A stretch of DNA of 64,000 nucleotides from positions 82,552,076-82,616,075 of the forward strand of contig JAKGHH010000002.1 of NCBI GenBank assembly GCA_022828595.1, in the 5' to 3' direction. This DNA comes from Nelumbo lutea (taxonomy: Eukaryota > Streptophyta > Magnoliopsida > Proteales > Nelumbonaceae). This document shows positions 1-10,230 of the stretch, piece by piece. Made by a program: the position numbers and the translations under genes. The notes beneath the pieces were generated by a model. That model saw nothing but the letters and a program-made list of their open reading frames with translations. It made no database searches and was not told the DNA's origin. Each line of letters opens with the position of its first letter. The stretch's first letter is position 1.

Positions 1-50
1 ACCTACCTGCATGGTTCTGCTATCCATATGATGGATCTCTCATCCCTTCA
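1..50 (+). mobile_element. 3' tip of a Ty1/copia LTR (fragment)
   Basis: The segment ends in ATGGATCTCTCATCCCTTCA, which matches the 3' end of the copia LTR finishing at 57431. The primer-binding site that should follow is absent; Athila-like LTR sequence starts at 51. This is a truncated LTR end joined directly to element L. Confidence 0.75.
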
Positions 51-569
51 ATCAGATCATCTAATCAATAAAATGGACTGAATGCATCTTAGAGATAATT
101 CGCATGGTTCGGTTGGTAGTCACTCGTACCTGAATTGATGGCCTTCGAATTCTTTGTTCTTAATGCATCTATGATAATTAAATTTCTAATAGAAATATTG
201 GAATTTTCATTCATAGATAGAGTGGGTTGTGATTGATAGAGGTTGCTCATAAAATTAGGGTTTTGCCAACCCAAGACTGAATTCACTTCAGTTGGACTTC
301 TTAAAGATTTAAATGCTAAACCGGTTCTGCTAGTTCTTGCATGTAGTAATTTTTCTTATCATTAAAGGCGGTCTAATCTGAAACTGCTTAGGGTAGTCTG
401 CTATTTAGAAGTTAGGGTTTTTCTTTGTTTAATATTTCGGTTTATCAGATAACAAATGGCTGATTCTATACTAGTAGTTGTTGGATCAATCCTCATGGGA
501 ATGATACTCTACTCATCATTATATTACTTGATCGGCTAGTGCACTTGCTAGTGTAATCTATATGCATCA
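51..569 (+). repeat. L 5' LTR, 5'-truncated
   Basis: It aligns along its length with about 5208-5724, the end of the 3' LTR, with scattered substitutions and small indels. It ends ...GCATCA just before the primer site, which fits the TGATG...CATCA LTR ends seen complete in copy M. Roughly the first half of the LTR is missing. Confidence 0.85.
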
Positions 570-575
570 AGTTTT

Positions 576-593
576 TGGCGCCGTTGTTGGGGA
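576..593 (+). other. Primer-binding site, tRNA-Asp type (L)
   Basis: TGGCGCCGTTGTTGGGGA differs at two positions from TGGCGCCGTTGCCGGGGA, the usual plant gypsy site complementary to the 3' end of tRNA-Asp. It lies seven bases after the LTR end, the expected place. Confidence 0.85.
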
Positions 594-814
594 TTATCAC
601 AACAATATTAGGAACCATCTATCATTGTTAATCTGATTTTGATTTTGTACATTATGTTTCTGATATATGTGTATTAGTCACTTTTTGACTTTGACTTGTA
701 CAGTTTATGACATGTAGAAGTGAAAAGGAGAGCACCACCTATGATCCCGAGATTGAATGAACTCTTCATCGCCGCCTTAGAGCTTCAAAGCAAGGGAGAG
801 CTGAAAGTGCAAAG

Positions 815-1480
815 ATGGCCGAACAAAGGACCATGGTGGATTATGCCAAACCAACCTTCACCGGGGCAGCTTCGAGCATTGTGAGACTAGCAATAGCTGC
901 CAACAACTTTGAGATCAAACCAGCAATAATTCAGATGATTCACAATATAGTTCAGTTCTGCGGCTTGGCTCATGAAGATCCGAACACTAACATCACCAAC
1001 TTCTTGGAAATATGTGACACATTCAAGCACAATGGGTTTAGTGATGATACGGTGAGGCTCAGATTGTTTCCGTTCTCATTGAAGGACAAGGCTAAGATGT
1101 GGCTGAACTCTCTACTAGCTGAATCGATTGCTACTTGGGATGAAATCGCCAGTCATTTCCTATCCAAGTATTTCCCTCTGTCCAAGACAACAAAGATGAG
1201 GAATGATATCACCACCTTCTATCAACAAGATGGGGAGTCATTGTTTGAGTCATAGGAGCATTACAAAGAATTACTAAGGAAGGTCCCTCTTCATGGACTT
1301 CCCATATGGCTGCAAGTTCAGACATTTTATAATGGGTTGACCGAAGCAAATAAGACTATCATGGATGTTGCAGTTGGGGGGGGGGGGATCTATTAATAAC
1401 AAGACCCCTAAAGTTGCCCATGCACTCATTGAGGAGATGGTTGCAAACAACTACCAATGGCATTCCGAGAGAGCCCAAGT
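815..1480 (+). pseudogene. Ty3/gypsy gag, N-terminal and central part (L)
   Basis: This is a Retrotrans_gag-type capsid region. The first open stretch, 815-1255, encodes 146 residues including the recognisable segment FPFSLKDKAKMWLNSL and then WDEIASHFLSKYFP. A TAG at 1253-1255 interrupts it, after which the same frame reads on (EHYKELLRK, FYNGLTEANKTIMD) to a run of 12 G at 1376, where the frame is lost. The product would form the virus-like particle of the element. The start at 815 is the first ATG in frame; the true start may be upstream. Broken by the stop and the homopolymer. Confidence 0.8.
1376..1387 (+). repeat. Poly-G run inside gag (G12)
   Basis: Twelve consecutive G lie where gag-like coding (DVAVGG...) would be expected to continue. 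The reading frame of the N-terminal gag does not continue past it. Slippage in this homopolymer is the simplest cause. Confidence 0.8.
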
Positions 1481-1567
1481 TAGGAGATAGCCTAGTCTTC
1501 ATAATGTAGACATACAGCACTGTCTGCATAAATCGGTGCCCTCAGCAAGAAGATAGATGAAATACAG

Positions 1568-2147
1568 TTGGCAGCCATGCATGTTCAGACCATAGCCTAT
1601 GAATGGTGTGGGGGAGGTCATATCAGCACCGAATGTCAAGTTGGAAATCAATTCATGAAGTCCCCCGAGCAAGTAGACTTTGTTGGTAATTTGCAAAGGC
1701 AGCAAGGCAATCAGTACCCTCGTGCATTCAACCCCGGATGGAGGAATCACCCAAATCTGTCTTGGCAAAATCAAAATGCGGTGAAACCCTTCCCCCAAAA
1801 TTTCAATCAGCCAGAGAAGAAACGAGATTTCAGAACCAAATCTGATGACCAAGTTCATAGCAAGTGCAGAAACGAGATTTCAGAACCAAGAAGCATCGAT
1901 CAAGAACTTGGAGACTCTAGTGGGGCAGTTGGCATAGATGATATCTTTTAGAGTACCAGGCACTTTACCCAGCAACACCGAGGAAAATCCAAGAGAGCAT
2001 GTGCATGCCATTACCTTGAGGAGTGGACCCCAAAATTTCAATCACCCAAATCTGATGACCAAGTTCATAGCAAGTGCAGAAACAAGATTTCAGAACCAAG
2101 AAGCATTGATCAAGAACTTGGAGACTCTAGTGGGGCAGTTGGCATAG
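1568..2147 (+). pseudogene. Ty3/gypsy gag C-terminus with zinc knuckle (L)
   Basis: Two overlapping open stretches (1568-1951 and 1938-2147). The first has a weak zinc-knuckle-like CGGGHISTEC, then a linker rich in Asn and Gln (NPGWRNHPNLSWQNQN) typical of Athila gag ahead of protease. The second repeats the segment around FQNQEALIKNLETLVGQLA because of a 210-bp tandem duplication, which also creates frame changes. It would normally bind element RNA. Function is assumed lost. Confidence 0.7.
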
Positions 2148-2246
2148 ATGATATCTTTTAGAGTATCAGGCACTTTACCCAGCAACACCGAGGCAAATCC
2201 AAGAGAGCATGTGCATGCCATTACCTTGAGGAGTGGTAAGGAGTTG
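1841..2246 (+). repeat. 210-bp direct tandem duplication in gag-pro linker
   Basis: Copy 1 begins TCTGATGACCAAGTTCATAG at 1841 and copy 2 begins identically at 2051. Both run on to CCTTGAGGAGTGG with only a few substitutions. The unit is 210 bp, a multiple of three. A short match CCCCAAAATTTCAATCA lies just before each copy, so replication slippage or unequal exchange between these matches is plausible. Confidence 0.9.
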
Positions 2247-3149
2247 CAAGTGATGAAGAAGAAGGCAAAGGAAGAAGGCAAGGTGAGCGCAACCCTAGAA
2301 ACCGAAAAGGAGGAAGAGCAATCTGAACTGAAGAAAGAGAAAAGTCAACAGCCACAAGTACCATTTCCAAATAGGCTAAAGCAACAAAAATTGGAAAAGG
2401 AATTCAGTAAGTTTCTTGAAATTTTTAAGAGTTTACATATTAACATTCTTTTTGCAGATGCTTTAGCCCAGATGCCACACTATGCAAAGTTCCTGAAGGA
2501 GATATTGGCAAACAAAAGGAAACTGGGAGACGTGGCTACAGTTGCACTGAATGAAGAATGCTTAGCAATCCTCCTCAACAAGCTACCTCAGAAACTGAAA
2601 GATCCAGGGAGTTTCACTATTCCTTGCACTATAGGCAGTTTGAAAATTAACAAGGCATTGTGTGATTTAGGAGCTAGTATAAATTTGATGCCATATTCGG
2701 TTTTTAAGAAATTGGGGTTGGGTGAACCCCAACCCACTAGAGTTGCATTGCAATTAGCGGAAAGGTCCATCAAGCATCCTTGAGGAATCATAGAAAATGT
2801 ACTTGTAAATGTTGACAAATTTATTTTTCCCATGGGCTTCAGAGTGTTAGACATGGAAGAGGACGTTGATGTCCCTCTTATCCTAGGGCAACCTTTCCTA
2901 GCTACAGGGAAGGCAACGGTTGATGCCCAACAAAGACAACTCAACCTTAGGATTCAAGATGAGGAAGTAACTTTTAAAATGTCCGATGCTATGAAACATG
3001 CATCTTCTAGTGATGATTCATGTTACATGATAGATGTCATTGATGATGTGGTTGGTGGGTGTTTTCAGGTCAATAGGCAGCACCTCAAACCATATGTAGC
3101 AGATAGAGCATTGCCTACCCCATCAACTGTATACCTAGATGTTCATTGA
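2148..3149 (+). pseudogene. Ty3/gypsy protease fused to integrase C-terminal tail (L)
   Basis: A single frame with one TGA (2781-2783). It starts in the gag-pro linker (HAITLRSGKE), has a Lys/Glu-rich segment, then the aspartic protease core with CDLGASINLMPYSVFKKLGL; the catalytic motif reads DLGAS, as in many Athila proteases. PLILGQPFLATGKATVD follows. At about 3060 the frame changes from the pro-RT linker straight to FQVNRQHLKPYVAD, which is the usual end of a gypsy integrase. RT, RNase H and the integrase core are therefore deleted without loss of frame. The 2148 start is only the first ATG of the open stretch; the native product was part of a Gag-Pol precursor. Confidence 0.8.
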
Positions 3150-3511
3150 TCACACTAGAATGTCGAGCTTCAGACAGAAAACAAGCGCTTATTGGGAGGC
3201 AACCCAATGCTAATACGTAGCTTTTATTTTTATTTGTTCTTTTGCTTTTCTTTTTCCTTATCATTTGAGTTTTCTTTCTAAGATTTGAATTTCGCAGATT
3301 GCTGATTACATTTAGTGTTTGTTATTCTCTCTTCCTAGTTTCTTTTGGTCTTAGCAACTAGAGGGTCCAACCGAAGGAGCCATTCCAGATTTCATAATGC
3401 TCTTTAGGGAAGTTCTCTAAACCCCTTGAAATGCTTGAAGTTCCACTACTCACATTGCTGAATTCATCCTTGCACTTTCTCCATACGAACATTGAGGGTA
3501 ATGTTCATGAT

Positions 3512-3525
3512 AAGTGTGGGGGAGG
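3512..3525 (+). other. Internal polypurine-tract-like site (L)
   Basis: AAGTGTGGGGGAGG closely resembles the tract that touches the LTR in copy M (58854-58870, read in reverse), but it lies about 0.9 kb upstream of the LTR. The same internal copy exists in M at 59794-59807, so it is a standing feature of the family. It could be a second plus-strand primer; that role is inferred. Confidence 0.5.
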
Positions 3526-3924
3526 CTATAGTTGTGCACCTCAATCACCCCAATACATAAATGCATTGATAGACAGCATAAATTGGAAATTTCTCAAGAT
3601 TATTGTTGTTTATAAAGTGAATTCCAAGAGGGAATACAATGAAGTTGAAGGAAATCACTGTAAGTGCTAGAATTTGTTCCTGAGAATTATCCAATTTTAT
3701 CACAATACTTGAGGATGAGGAAGTCGAATAGGACTTTCATCATGACCAGCACTAACTCTACTCATGTTTATAGTGCACTTGATTGAAATCTTAATGATCA
3801 TTCGAGCTATTAGTGCATCATGGACTATTAATGCATGAACTTCAACAAATTGGTTTAGAAAAGAAAAAGAAGAAAAAAAAAGAAGAAGAAAGGACAAAGT
3901 CCGAATTACTCCACTGTCATGAAC

Positions 3925-4016
3925 TGAATAGTAAAACTAGCGGTTCATGATATGAGTTTAGTCCCAACCCCGCTATTCCATGTTGAATAGTAAAATTAGA
4001 AACTTGGAATATGAGT
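3925..4016 (+). repeat. 59-bp imperfect tandem repeat
   Basis: TGAATAGTAAAACTAG at 3925 recurs as TGAATAGTAAAATTAG at 3984; each is followed about 19 bases later by an ATATGAGT match. The same pair exists inverted near 59281-59410 in copy M, so it predates both insertions. Confidence 0.6.
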
Positions 4017-4445
4017 ACTGTTATCTACCTCTAGCCTATGACCCATGTGAGATGGAGCATAAAATGCACTCACACCAAAAAAAAAAAGGAAAAAAAAAGA
4101 AAGAAAAGAATTCGGTGATGGCTGAGGTTCAAGGGGACAAAAACATAGTTTGAAATTCAATTTAAGGCATTGATAGGATTTGAGACCAAGCTCGAGGTGA
4201 TAGTTTGTTATGGCGGTCAAAGAGCTGCTATACATATTGAATGGACTTTAGTGCTGGGGCATGAAGAAGATCATGTTCTCATTTCCTTTGTTCTCATATA
4301 TGTGGTAGGAGTGGCCAATCATGGGGATGAATCAAAGTGTTTATGTAGGTTTCCTGACCACTTTGTGCATTCTAATCCTAAATTTCATTTGATAGATGGC
4401 AATAATCTAGGGAATGATCAGTTTATGGGTAATATCTTTGCTTGC

Positions 4446-5724
4446 TGTATACATGGTTTTAATGATGTTTTGCAATGGTTTTTACACTAATTGAGCATAA
4501 ATCTAGAAAAACTAAGAGTTTGGGGCAATCTAGGTTGAAGAGAGCATACTTCGGCCTATCAAGAAGAAAAGCCCAGCCGAAACCCCATGGGAAGCACTGA
4601 AGCCACCAAGGAGAGAGGCCCAACTGCAGCCCAACTGAAATCTTATGGGAGAACAGCAATTCGGCCCATCAAGGAGAACAACCCAACAACATTTTGGCAC
4701 ACCAAGAGCAGCAGCCCAACCGCAGCCCTAAAGGGAGGCCACAAAAGGGTGACTGACTTTAGAGAATGAAGAGAGGATGAAAGGAAGATTATAAAAGGAA
4801 AAGAAAAAGAGAGAATTAGGGTTCGGAAACCTAAAGACAAAACCAAAGAAGAAGAAGAAGAACTGCTAGAGAAGAAAGAAGGCTACTGAATGCGAATTGA
4901 AGACGAGATCGAAGGTTGATGCAGAAAACTTAGGTTGTCTTCTTCTTTGATTCAGCAATTTGGTAACCTAGATTCGATTAGGGTTTCTTGATGTTTCTTT
5001 ATTGAATCTTTCCTTTCTTTCTTTCTTTCATTTATGCGAACCCTAATGCACTTCAAATCTGATATGTAATTAATGTTTTAGCAGATCCGATTGATTGTGA
5101 TTTATTCTTGGGATTCTTGATTAAGGCTTTCGATTAATAGAATAATCTTGGCCGAATTGTTCCTGTTCTTGGATTACTAGAATTGCTTGAGAAAGGGTTT
5201 AAGTAATCAAATCATCTAATCAAGAAAATGGACTGAATGCATCTTAAAGATAATTTGCATGGTTCGGTTGGGAGTCATTCATACCTGAATTGATGACCTT
5301 CAAATTCTTTGTTCTTAATGCATCTATGGTGATTAAATTTCTAATAGAAATATAGGAATTACTACTCATAGATAAAGTGGGTTATGCTCAAGAGAGGCTG
5401 CTCATAAAATTAGGGTTTCGCCAACCCAAGATTGAATTCACTTCGGTTGGGCTGCTTAAAGATTTAAATGCTAAATCGGTTCTACTAGTTCTTGCATGTA
5501 GTAATTTTTCTTATCATTAAAGGTGGTCTGATCCGAAACTGATTAGGGTAGTCTGCTATTTAGAAGTTAGGGTTTTTTTTTGTTTAATATTTCGGTTTAT
5601 CAGATAACATAAGGCTGATTTAGTACTAGTAGTTGTTGGATCAATCCTCATGGAAACGATACTTTACTCATTATTAAATTACTTGATCGGATAGTGCACT
5701 TGCTAGTGTAATCTATACACATCA
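4446..5724 (+). repeat. L 3' LTR, 5' edge deleted
   Basis: It matches the reverse of the complete LTR at 57656-58853. Compared with that copy, the junction at about 4445 lacks the LTR-adjacent polypurine tract and the first roughly 50 bases of LTR. It ends ...ACACATCA at 5724, where K gag sequence begins abruptly. Confidence 0.85.
4790..4796 (+). promoter_or_regulatory. TATA box in L LTR
   Basis: TATAAAA is followed by a purine-rich transcribed leader. The matching spot in copy M (58567-58573, reverse) also keeps it. Probable LTR promoter; the start point is not visible. Confidence 0.5.
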
Positions 5725-7124
5725 GGTACTGGTTTATAATCAGAAAGTGGTGGAAACTTAAGCTTAGGTACGTCATCATCATTGGGAACGTTCCTATCTA
5801 TAATGATGTTTTTCTCCTTTTCTTGCTTCGACGATGTAGGGGGTGCCTTCACTGGAATCTCAACCTCTTTACCACTTCTCAAAATGATTGCATTTGCATT
5901 TTCTCTTGGATTTATTATCACTTGAGAGGGTAATTTCCCCAAACTTTGCGCCTCTACCCGACTAATTGTGGTTGCCATTTGGCTCATCTGATTGTCCAAA
6001 CTTTGAATATTGGCCCTCGCCTCTTGTTGAAATTACAAAGTATTAGTGGCAAGAGACATAACAATATCTTCTAAAGACATACCGGAATTAGAAGTTTGGC
6101 CCGGTTGTTGTCTAGGGGGGTATGGCTGCTAATACTACTTGAAACTTGGGCGGTTTTGAGTCGTGGGTTGATTTATTTGTGGATTCCCATAGCTAAGATT
6201 GGGGTGATCCCTCCATCCCGGGTTATACATGCTTGAATAGGGATCATACTTCCTTTGCGGTTGTCCAAGAAAACCACCTGCCGCATTCACCTAATCAATG
6301 GGCTCCTCTTGAAGAGTTGGGCACATATCAGTTGGATGTCCTACTACCGAACAAACCCTACAAGCCTTCGCCATTTGCATATTGCCTACAACCATCTGAT
6401 GAACAATAGAAGTTAGACTCGCAATTTGTTGTTTAAGGGAGGAAATATTTACCTCATTAGCATGCTTTGATGGAAGTTTAAGCTTAGTGCCAAATTGTTG
6501 AGAATTGGCCACCATATTTGCAATCAAGTTTCTCGCGGCCTCGAAAGTTTTATCCACCAAAGCTCCTCCACTAGAGGCATCAATCATGCTCCTATCAGTT
6601 GGTTGAAGGCCCTCATGGAAATATTGGATAAGTAGCTGCTCACTAATCTGATGATGGGGGAAGCTTACACATAATTTCTTGAAACGTTCCCAGTATTCAT
6701 GTAGGGACTCTCCGTTGTACTGCCTTACACCACAAATTTCTTTTCGAATGTTGGCCGCCCTTGAAGCTGGGAAGTATTTCTCCAATAATAACCTCTTCAT
6801 CTCGTTCCATGTGGTAATACTCCTGGAGGGTAGATAATAGAGCCAATCCTTAGCCAAATCCTTCAAAGAAAACGGAAAGGCTCTTAATTTAATTTGCTCT
6901 TCAATCACCCCCATGGGTTTCATACTTGTGCATACCACATGAAGCTCCTTTAGATGCTTGTGAGGATCTTCACCTGCAAGGCCATGAAAAGTGGGCAAGA
7001 GATGTCTTAGTCCAAATTTTAATTCAAAAGTAGAGCAGCATCTAAAATAGGAAACGTTATGCATAAGGGTTGTTGATTGAAATCAGGGGTTGCAATCTCT
7101 TTCAAAGTTCGATTTCCAGCCATG
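5725..7124 (-). pseudogene. Ty3/gypsy gag (K)
   Basis: The probable start is the ATG at 7122-7124 (MAGNRTLKEIATPDF). A frameshift near 7040 leads into the long open stretch 6291-7064 (257 residues) with FHGLAGEDPHKHLKEL, FPFSLKDLAKDWLYYLP and YWERFKKLCVSFPHHQISEQ, all typical of Retrotrans_gag. A zinc knuckle CRVCSVVGHPTDMC lies near its end. After several stops (6000-6290) the gag-pro linker continues in 5703-5999 (NPRENANAIILRSGKE). The sequence stops at 5725 against the L LTR; residues beyond that in the open stretch come from L. Related to L gag in architecture but clearly a different family. Confidence 0.85.
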
Positions 7125-7445
7125 ATTTCCTCCTCTCTTAAATCAGATCACTAACAGATAGAGAATCAAGAGCTGGATCGTTCTCTTCAAAATTACTCCA
7201 AGCTTCCCTCCTTAACCTACGCAAAGTTCCCTCTATTTCTGGATCGTACTGCAAGTCACCTTGATTAGAAAATTGAGTTACAGTCATAAATCAAGGAAAC
7301 TCTGATAAACCATGAAAGGCATATCAGGAATAAACTAGAGTAATAGATAAAAATTCTATGCACAAACAATCAAAGTGATCTTTTTTTTGAAAATTTCAAG
7401 AATGAAATAAGGATCACAAGAAGCACAAAAATCAACTAGAAAAAC

Positions 7446-7463
7446 TCCCCGGCAATGGTGCCA
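7446..7463 (-). other. Primer-binding site, tRNA-Asp type (K)
   Basis: On the minus strand it reads TGGCACCATTGCCGGGGA, two changes from the plant tRNA-Asp-complementary site. It lies next to the LTR end at 7472. The leader between it and gag (7125-7445) has no gene that I can see. Confidence 0.85.
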
Positions 7464-7471
7464 AAATTTGG

Positions 7472-8390
7472 TGTGCTGTCGCAGGCAACCAAAAATAAAA
7501 CCTATACTCCTACAAATGCTTGTAGTAGTGCGAGTAAGGATCGTTCCCATAGAGAGTATCTAGCCTAGTTCTATGCTATGTGAACAAGGATGGGGGTTTT
7601 GAGTATAACGAAAATAAATAAAAATAAAACAAATAAACAATTCAAATTGAAATATCGAAATTAATCAAAAGAACAAACCTTGGTCTAAGTCAACATCCAC
7701 CATCAGAATTTTACCACTGCTCATTGATGCAAAATTATACTTTGAATATTCACCATTGGAACTATATTCCAATCTCTCCTTAGTTACAGTTAATTAGAAA
7801 ATAGGTGATCTACTTAACCTTTACTATTAAATAACCCAAAACAAGTGCTAGAGATTTGATCTAGTAATAGCCTTAAGAATTAGAGAGATCGGTGAAGCTA
7901 AACAACACAAGCATAAGCGGTTGTATTTAATTTAATCTAGCATTCATTAAATCTCAATTGCTTATCAAGTTAGAGGGATCAAACAATTATGGATTTGATA
8001 TCTAACCTATCAGTAAATTGCAACGAATAATAAACTAGTATGCCTCCTAGCAATTAAACGAATAAATCATAAACATAAGCATAGAAGAACATCTGATACT
8101 CAAAGCTTAAATTAAACAGTAAAAACAAATTAGATCTCATAGTTTTGTTGATTATGAGGCTTCTGTTTCCTTCGACCAAGTATCAGAATTTAGCAACGCA
8201 GAGTCATGATGAAAAGCTCAACGAAAAATTAGAGAAGAGAGGAGAGAAATGCGTTTTTTCTCAAGTATGATGATTTTTTCCCTCTCTATACTTCCCATTC
8301 CCCAATAGAAGCCTACAAAATCTCCTAAAAATTCTCAATAACAATATCCAAATCAGACTAATTAAGGAAATAGAGTCCTAATGTAAATAG
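7472..8390 (-). repeat. K LTR, segment 1 (3' part)
   Basis: On the minus strand the LTR ends ...GCGACAGCACA here. The segment is AT-rich noncoding DNA. It stops at 8390 with AATAG, the left target-site duplication of J, and resumes at 16327 with AATAG. Confidence 0.75.
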
Positions 8391-10230
8391 TGAAGGGATG
8401 AGAGATCCATCGTATGGACGCCCAAAGATTGTAGAATAAGAGGGCGAATTTCAAAAAAAAAATCTCTCCTTCAACTGGAAATCACATTCATTATTTAGAA
8501 AATCATATTTTCAATAATCATTCTTGAAACATAAATTGAACCAAATAGGAGTAGGAGAGGATTATAACTGATACAGAGAAATAATATCCCCCAACGAAGG
8601 TGTTCACGCCCAAGGAAAGATCCAAAGACTGCTCCCACTGAAGATGGCACAGTGCAGGGTGGACTCTGCCCTTTGCAAGAATCAGCAATATGGCACGTGA
8701 GCACAGCTTCCTATCAGTTCTTTGAGAAAGAACTGATGTCAAGATTGAATCTTGACTTCTCCCACAACTAGAGATCGAACTGGCAAACAGGGCGGCGAGA
8801 ACAAGGAGGCGGCAAGAAAGAATTCTGCAAGGATGCTTAATTCTTCCTTCTTTTGATTTCAGCACTAAAGAAGATCTGAATGAATCATCCTCAAGGCTGT
8901 CGCCCCCTCCTTCTTTTGTTAACCAAAAAGATCAGCTCCTAATCTAACCAGGAGTTGCTTATCCAAATCATATTTGGATCAGCCTTCTCTTTAGGTGATA
9001 ACGATAAACCCTTATCTTATCTGAAGATTAGATTAGCTTTCTCCAAATCTCATTAGGAGGTTTCTAGATCTGAATCACATTCAGATCTGGACTCTCTGAG
9101 TGGATAGGGTCAAGACCCTAGCCTATCAGCTAATCCATCTCAGAATTTGTCCAATAATTAACTAATTAAATAGCCCAGTTCGAAATGGGATTTAGGCCTA
9201 TTAAGCTTATGTGCTCACTTAACCTTCCTAACTGCTACACAGTTGGGCTTCCTTGTATGGCGTGGGACCCAAGCATTGATCTACACATCAGCCACATGGG
9301 TTCAGCCCAGCCTTTATTACAAGGCCTAGTCGAATACACTGTTATGGACAGTGCACCCATTGAAACCCATCAAATGGGCTCTATGGGCCCAACACTTACC
9401 TAAATGGTCCCTGGGCCAAGCCACCTTGTAACACCCAGGGACTGTGGGTAGATGCAAGATTAGCCCATCAGTTATTATCCTCAATGTTCTTACACTTATC
9501 CTCTCAGACCATAATGATCATACACTGCCCGACAAGAGAGGACCTCTCCCTCGGCTGCAAGGAACAGTGTTGCACTCTCTGCTTATATGGATCCCGGGAA
9601 TTAAAATATATTTTTCAAAACAAATCTCAATGATTGAAATCGGCTGCCGGCAGTCTTGGTTTCCATCAGTGAGAGTGCATCCCCGATCATTACTTTTGTC
9701 TGAAAAAGGGGCTGATCCTATCACTATGATTACCCATTCAGATGAATTCTCAGACTGTACCAACATACCTAGGTTTTGACCCCTGCTAAGGATCTCACTG
9801 ATTGGTATATCAAAGACAGCCCAATCCGACACCTAGTGCAGTATCATAATCGTGTCTAGGGGTTGGGTGTAACTTTTCAGTTTTGCTCATCAATCTCCAA
9901 GGTCCAAGGCAATACTGGAAATCTGATCCAGTTCATAGATTCAATTAATCCTACACTATATGTGCCTAGGGTCTCACCCTGGCAGTTGAGACAGGCCACC
10001 CCAACCGACTTAGCGGCACCACAGTGCCAGTCTTGTCCAGGATAGGTCTCCCCAGACCGACCCACTAGCTGTGAACATTCTAAACTAACACGAGTCTCAT
10101 TAAGTGTCCATTTTAAGGGTATTACATAGAAACATACCAAGGGAACATGAATCAAATATGCACTGTTATTCATTCACAATAAACTCATAAAGTACATCAT
10201 TCTGCTAAGGGCATACAAAACTGTCTAACA
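8391..10230 (-). repeat. J 3' LTR (1,840 bp)
   Basis: It begins (reverse) at TGTTAGACAG (10221-10230) and ends ...CCCTTCA at 8391. It is preceded on the minus strand by the purine tract AAGTGGGATT (10231-10240). It shares the 12-bp palindromic core of this LTR family near 9648. Short open stretches on either strand inside it recur in every LTR copy and are not genes. Confidence 0.9.

Larger units (their letters stand above)
3150..4445 (+). other. 3' noncoding region of Athila-like element L
   Basis: No gene seen. It contains TTGGGAGGCAACCCAATG (about 3194-3211), a motif often found downstream of integrase in Athila-like elements, an internal polypurine tract at 3512, a 59-bp imperfect repeat and purine-rich tracts near 3860 and 4075. 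The same sequence occurs inverted at 58871-60009 in copy M. Confidence 0.75.
51..5724 (+). mobile_element. Element L: Athila-like Ty3/gypsy deletion derivative
   Basis: Order on the plus strand: partial 5' LTR (51-569), tRNA-Asp-like primer site (576-593), gag, protease, a short integrase tail, about 1.3 kb of 3' noncoding sequence, then the 3' LTR (4446-5724). The protease reading frame runs straight into a typical gypsy integrase C-terminus, so RT, RNase H and the integrase core are missing. The 5' LTR is cut at 51. The start of the 3' LTR and the polypurine tract beside it are also deleted, as comparison with the reverse copy M shows. Not autonomous. Confidence 0.85.

Noticed and set aside
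576..593. Sequences resembling tRNA 3' ends (also at 7446, 15454 and 18354)
   Set aside because: They are complementary primer-binding sites next to LTRs; no cloverleaf surrounds them.
1841..2246. Possible CRISPR-like or satellite array
   Set aside because: There are only two copies of a 210-bp unit lying within gag, with no spacers.
5725..7124. Possible endogenous pararetrovirus
   Set aside because: The protein is a gypsy gag with LTR and tRNA-Asp primer site; no movement protein or caulimovirid motif is seen in the window.
9444..10173. Open frames of 60-115 codons inside the J LTR, on both strands
   Set aside because: Equivalent short frames recur in each LTR copy, shift between copies, lack codon bias and match no protein; the region is LTR.
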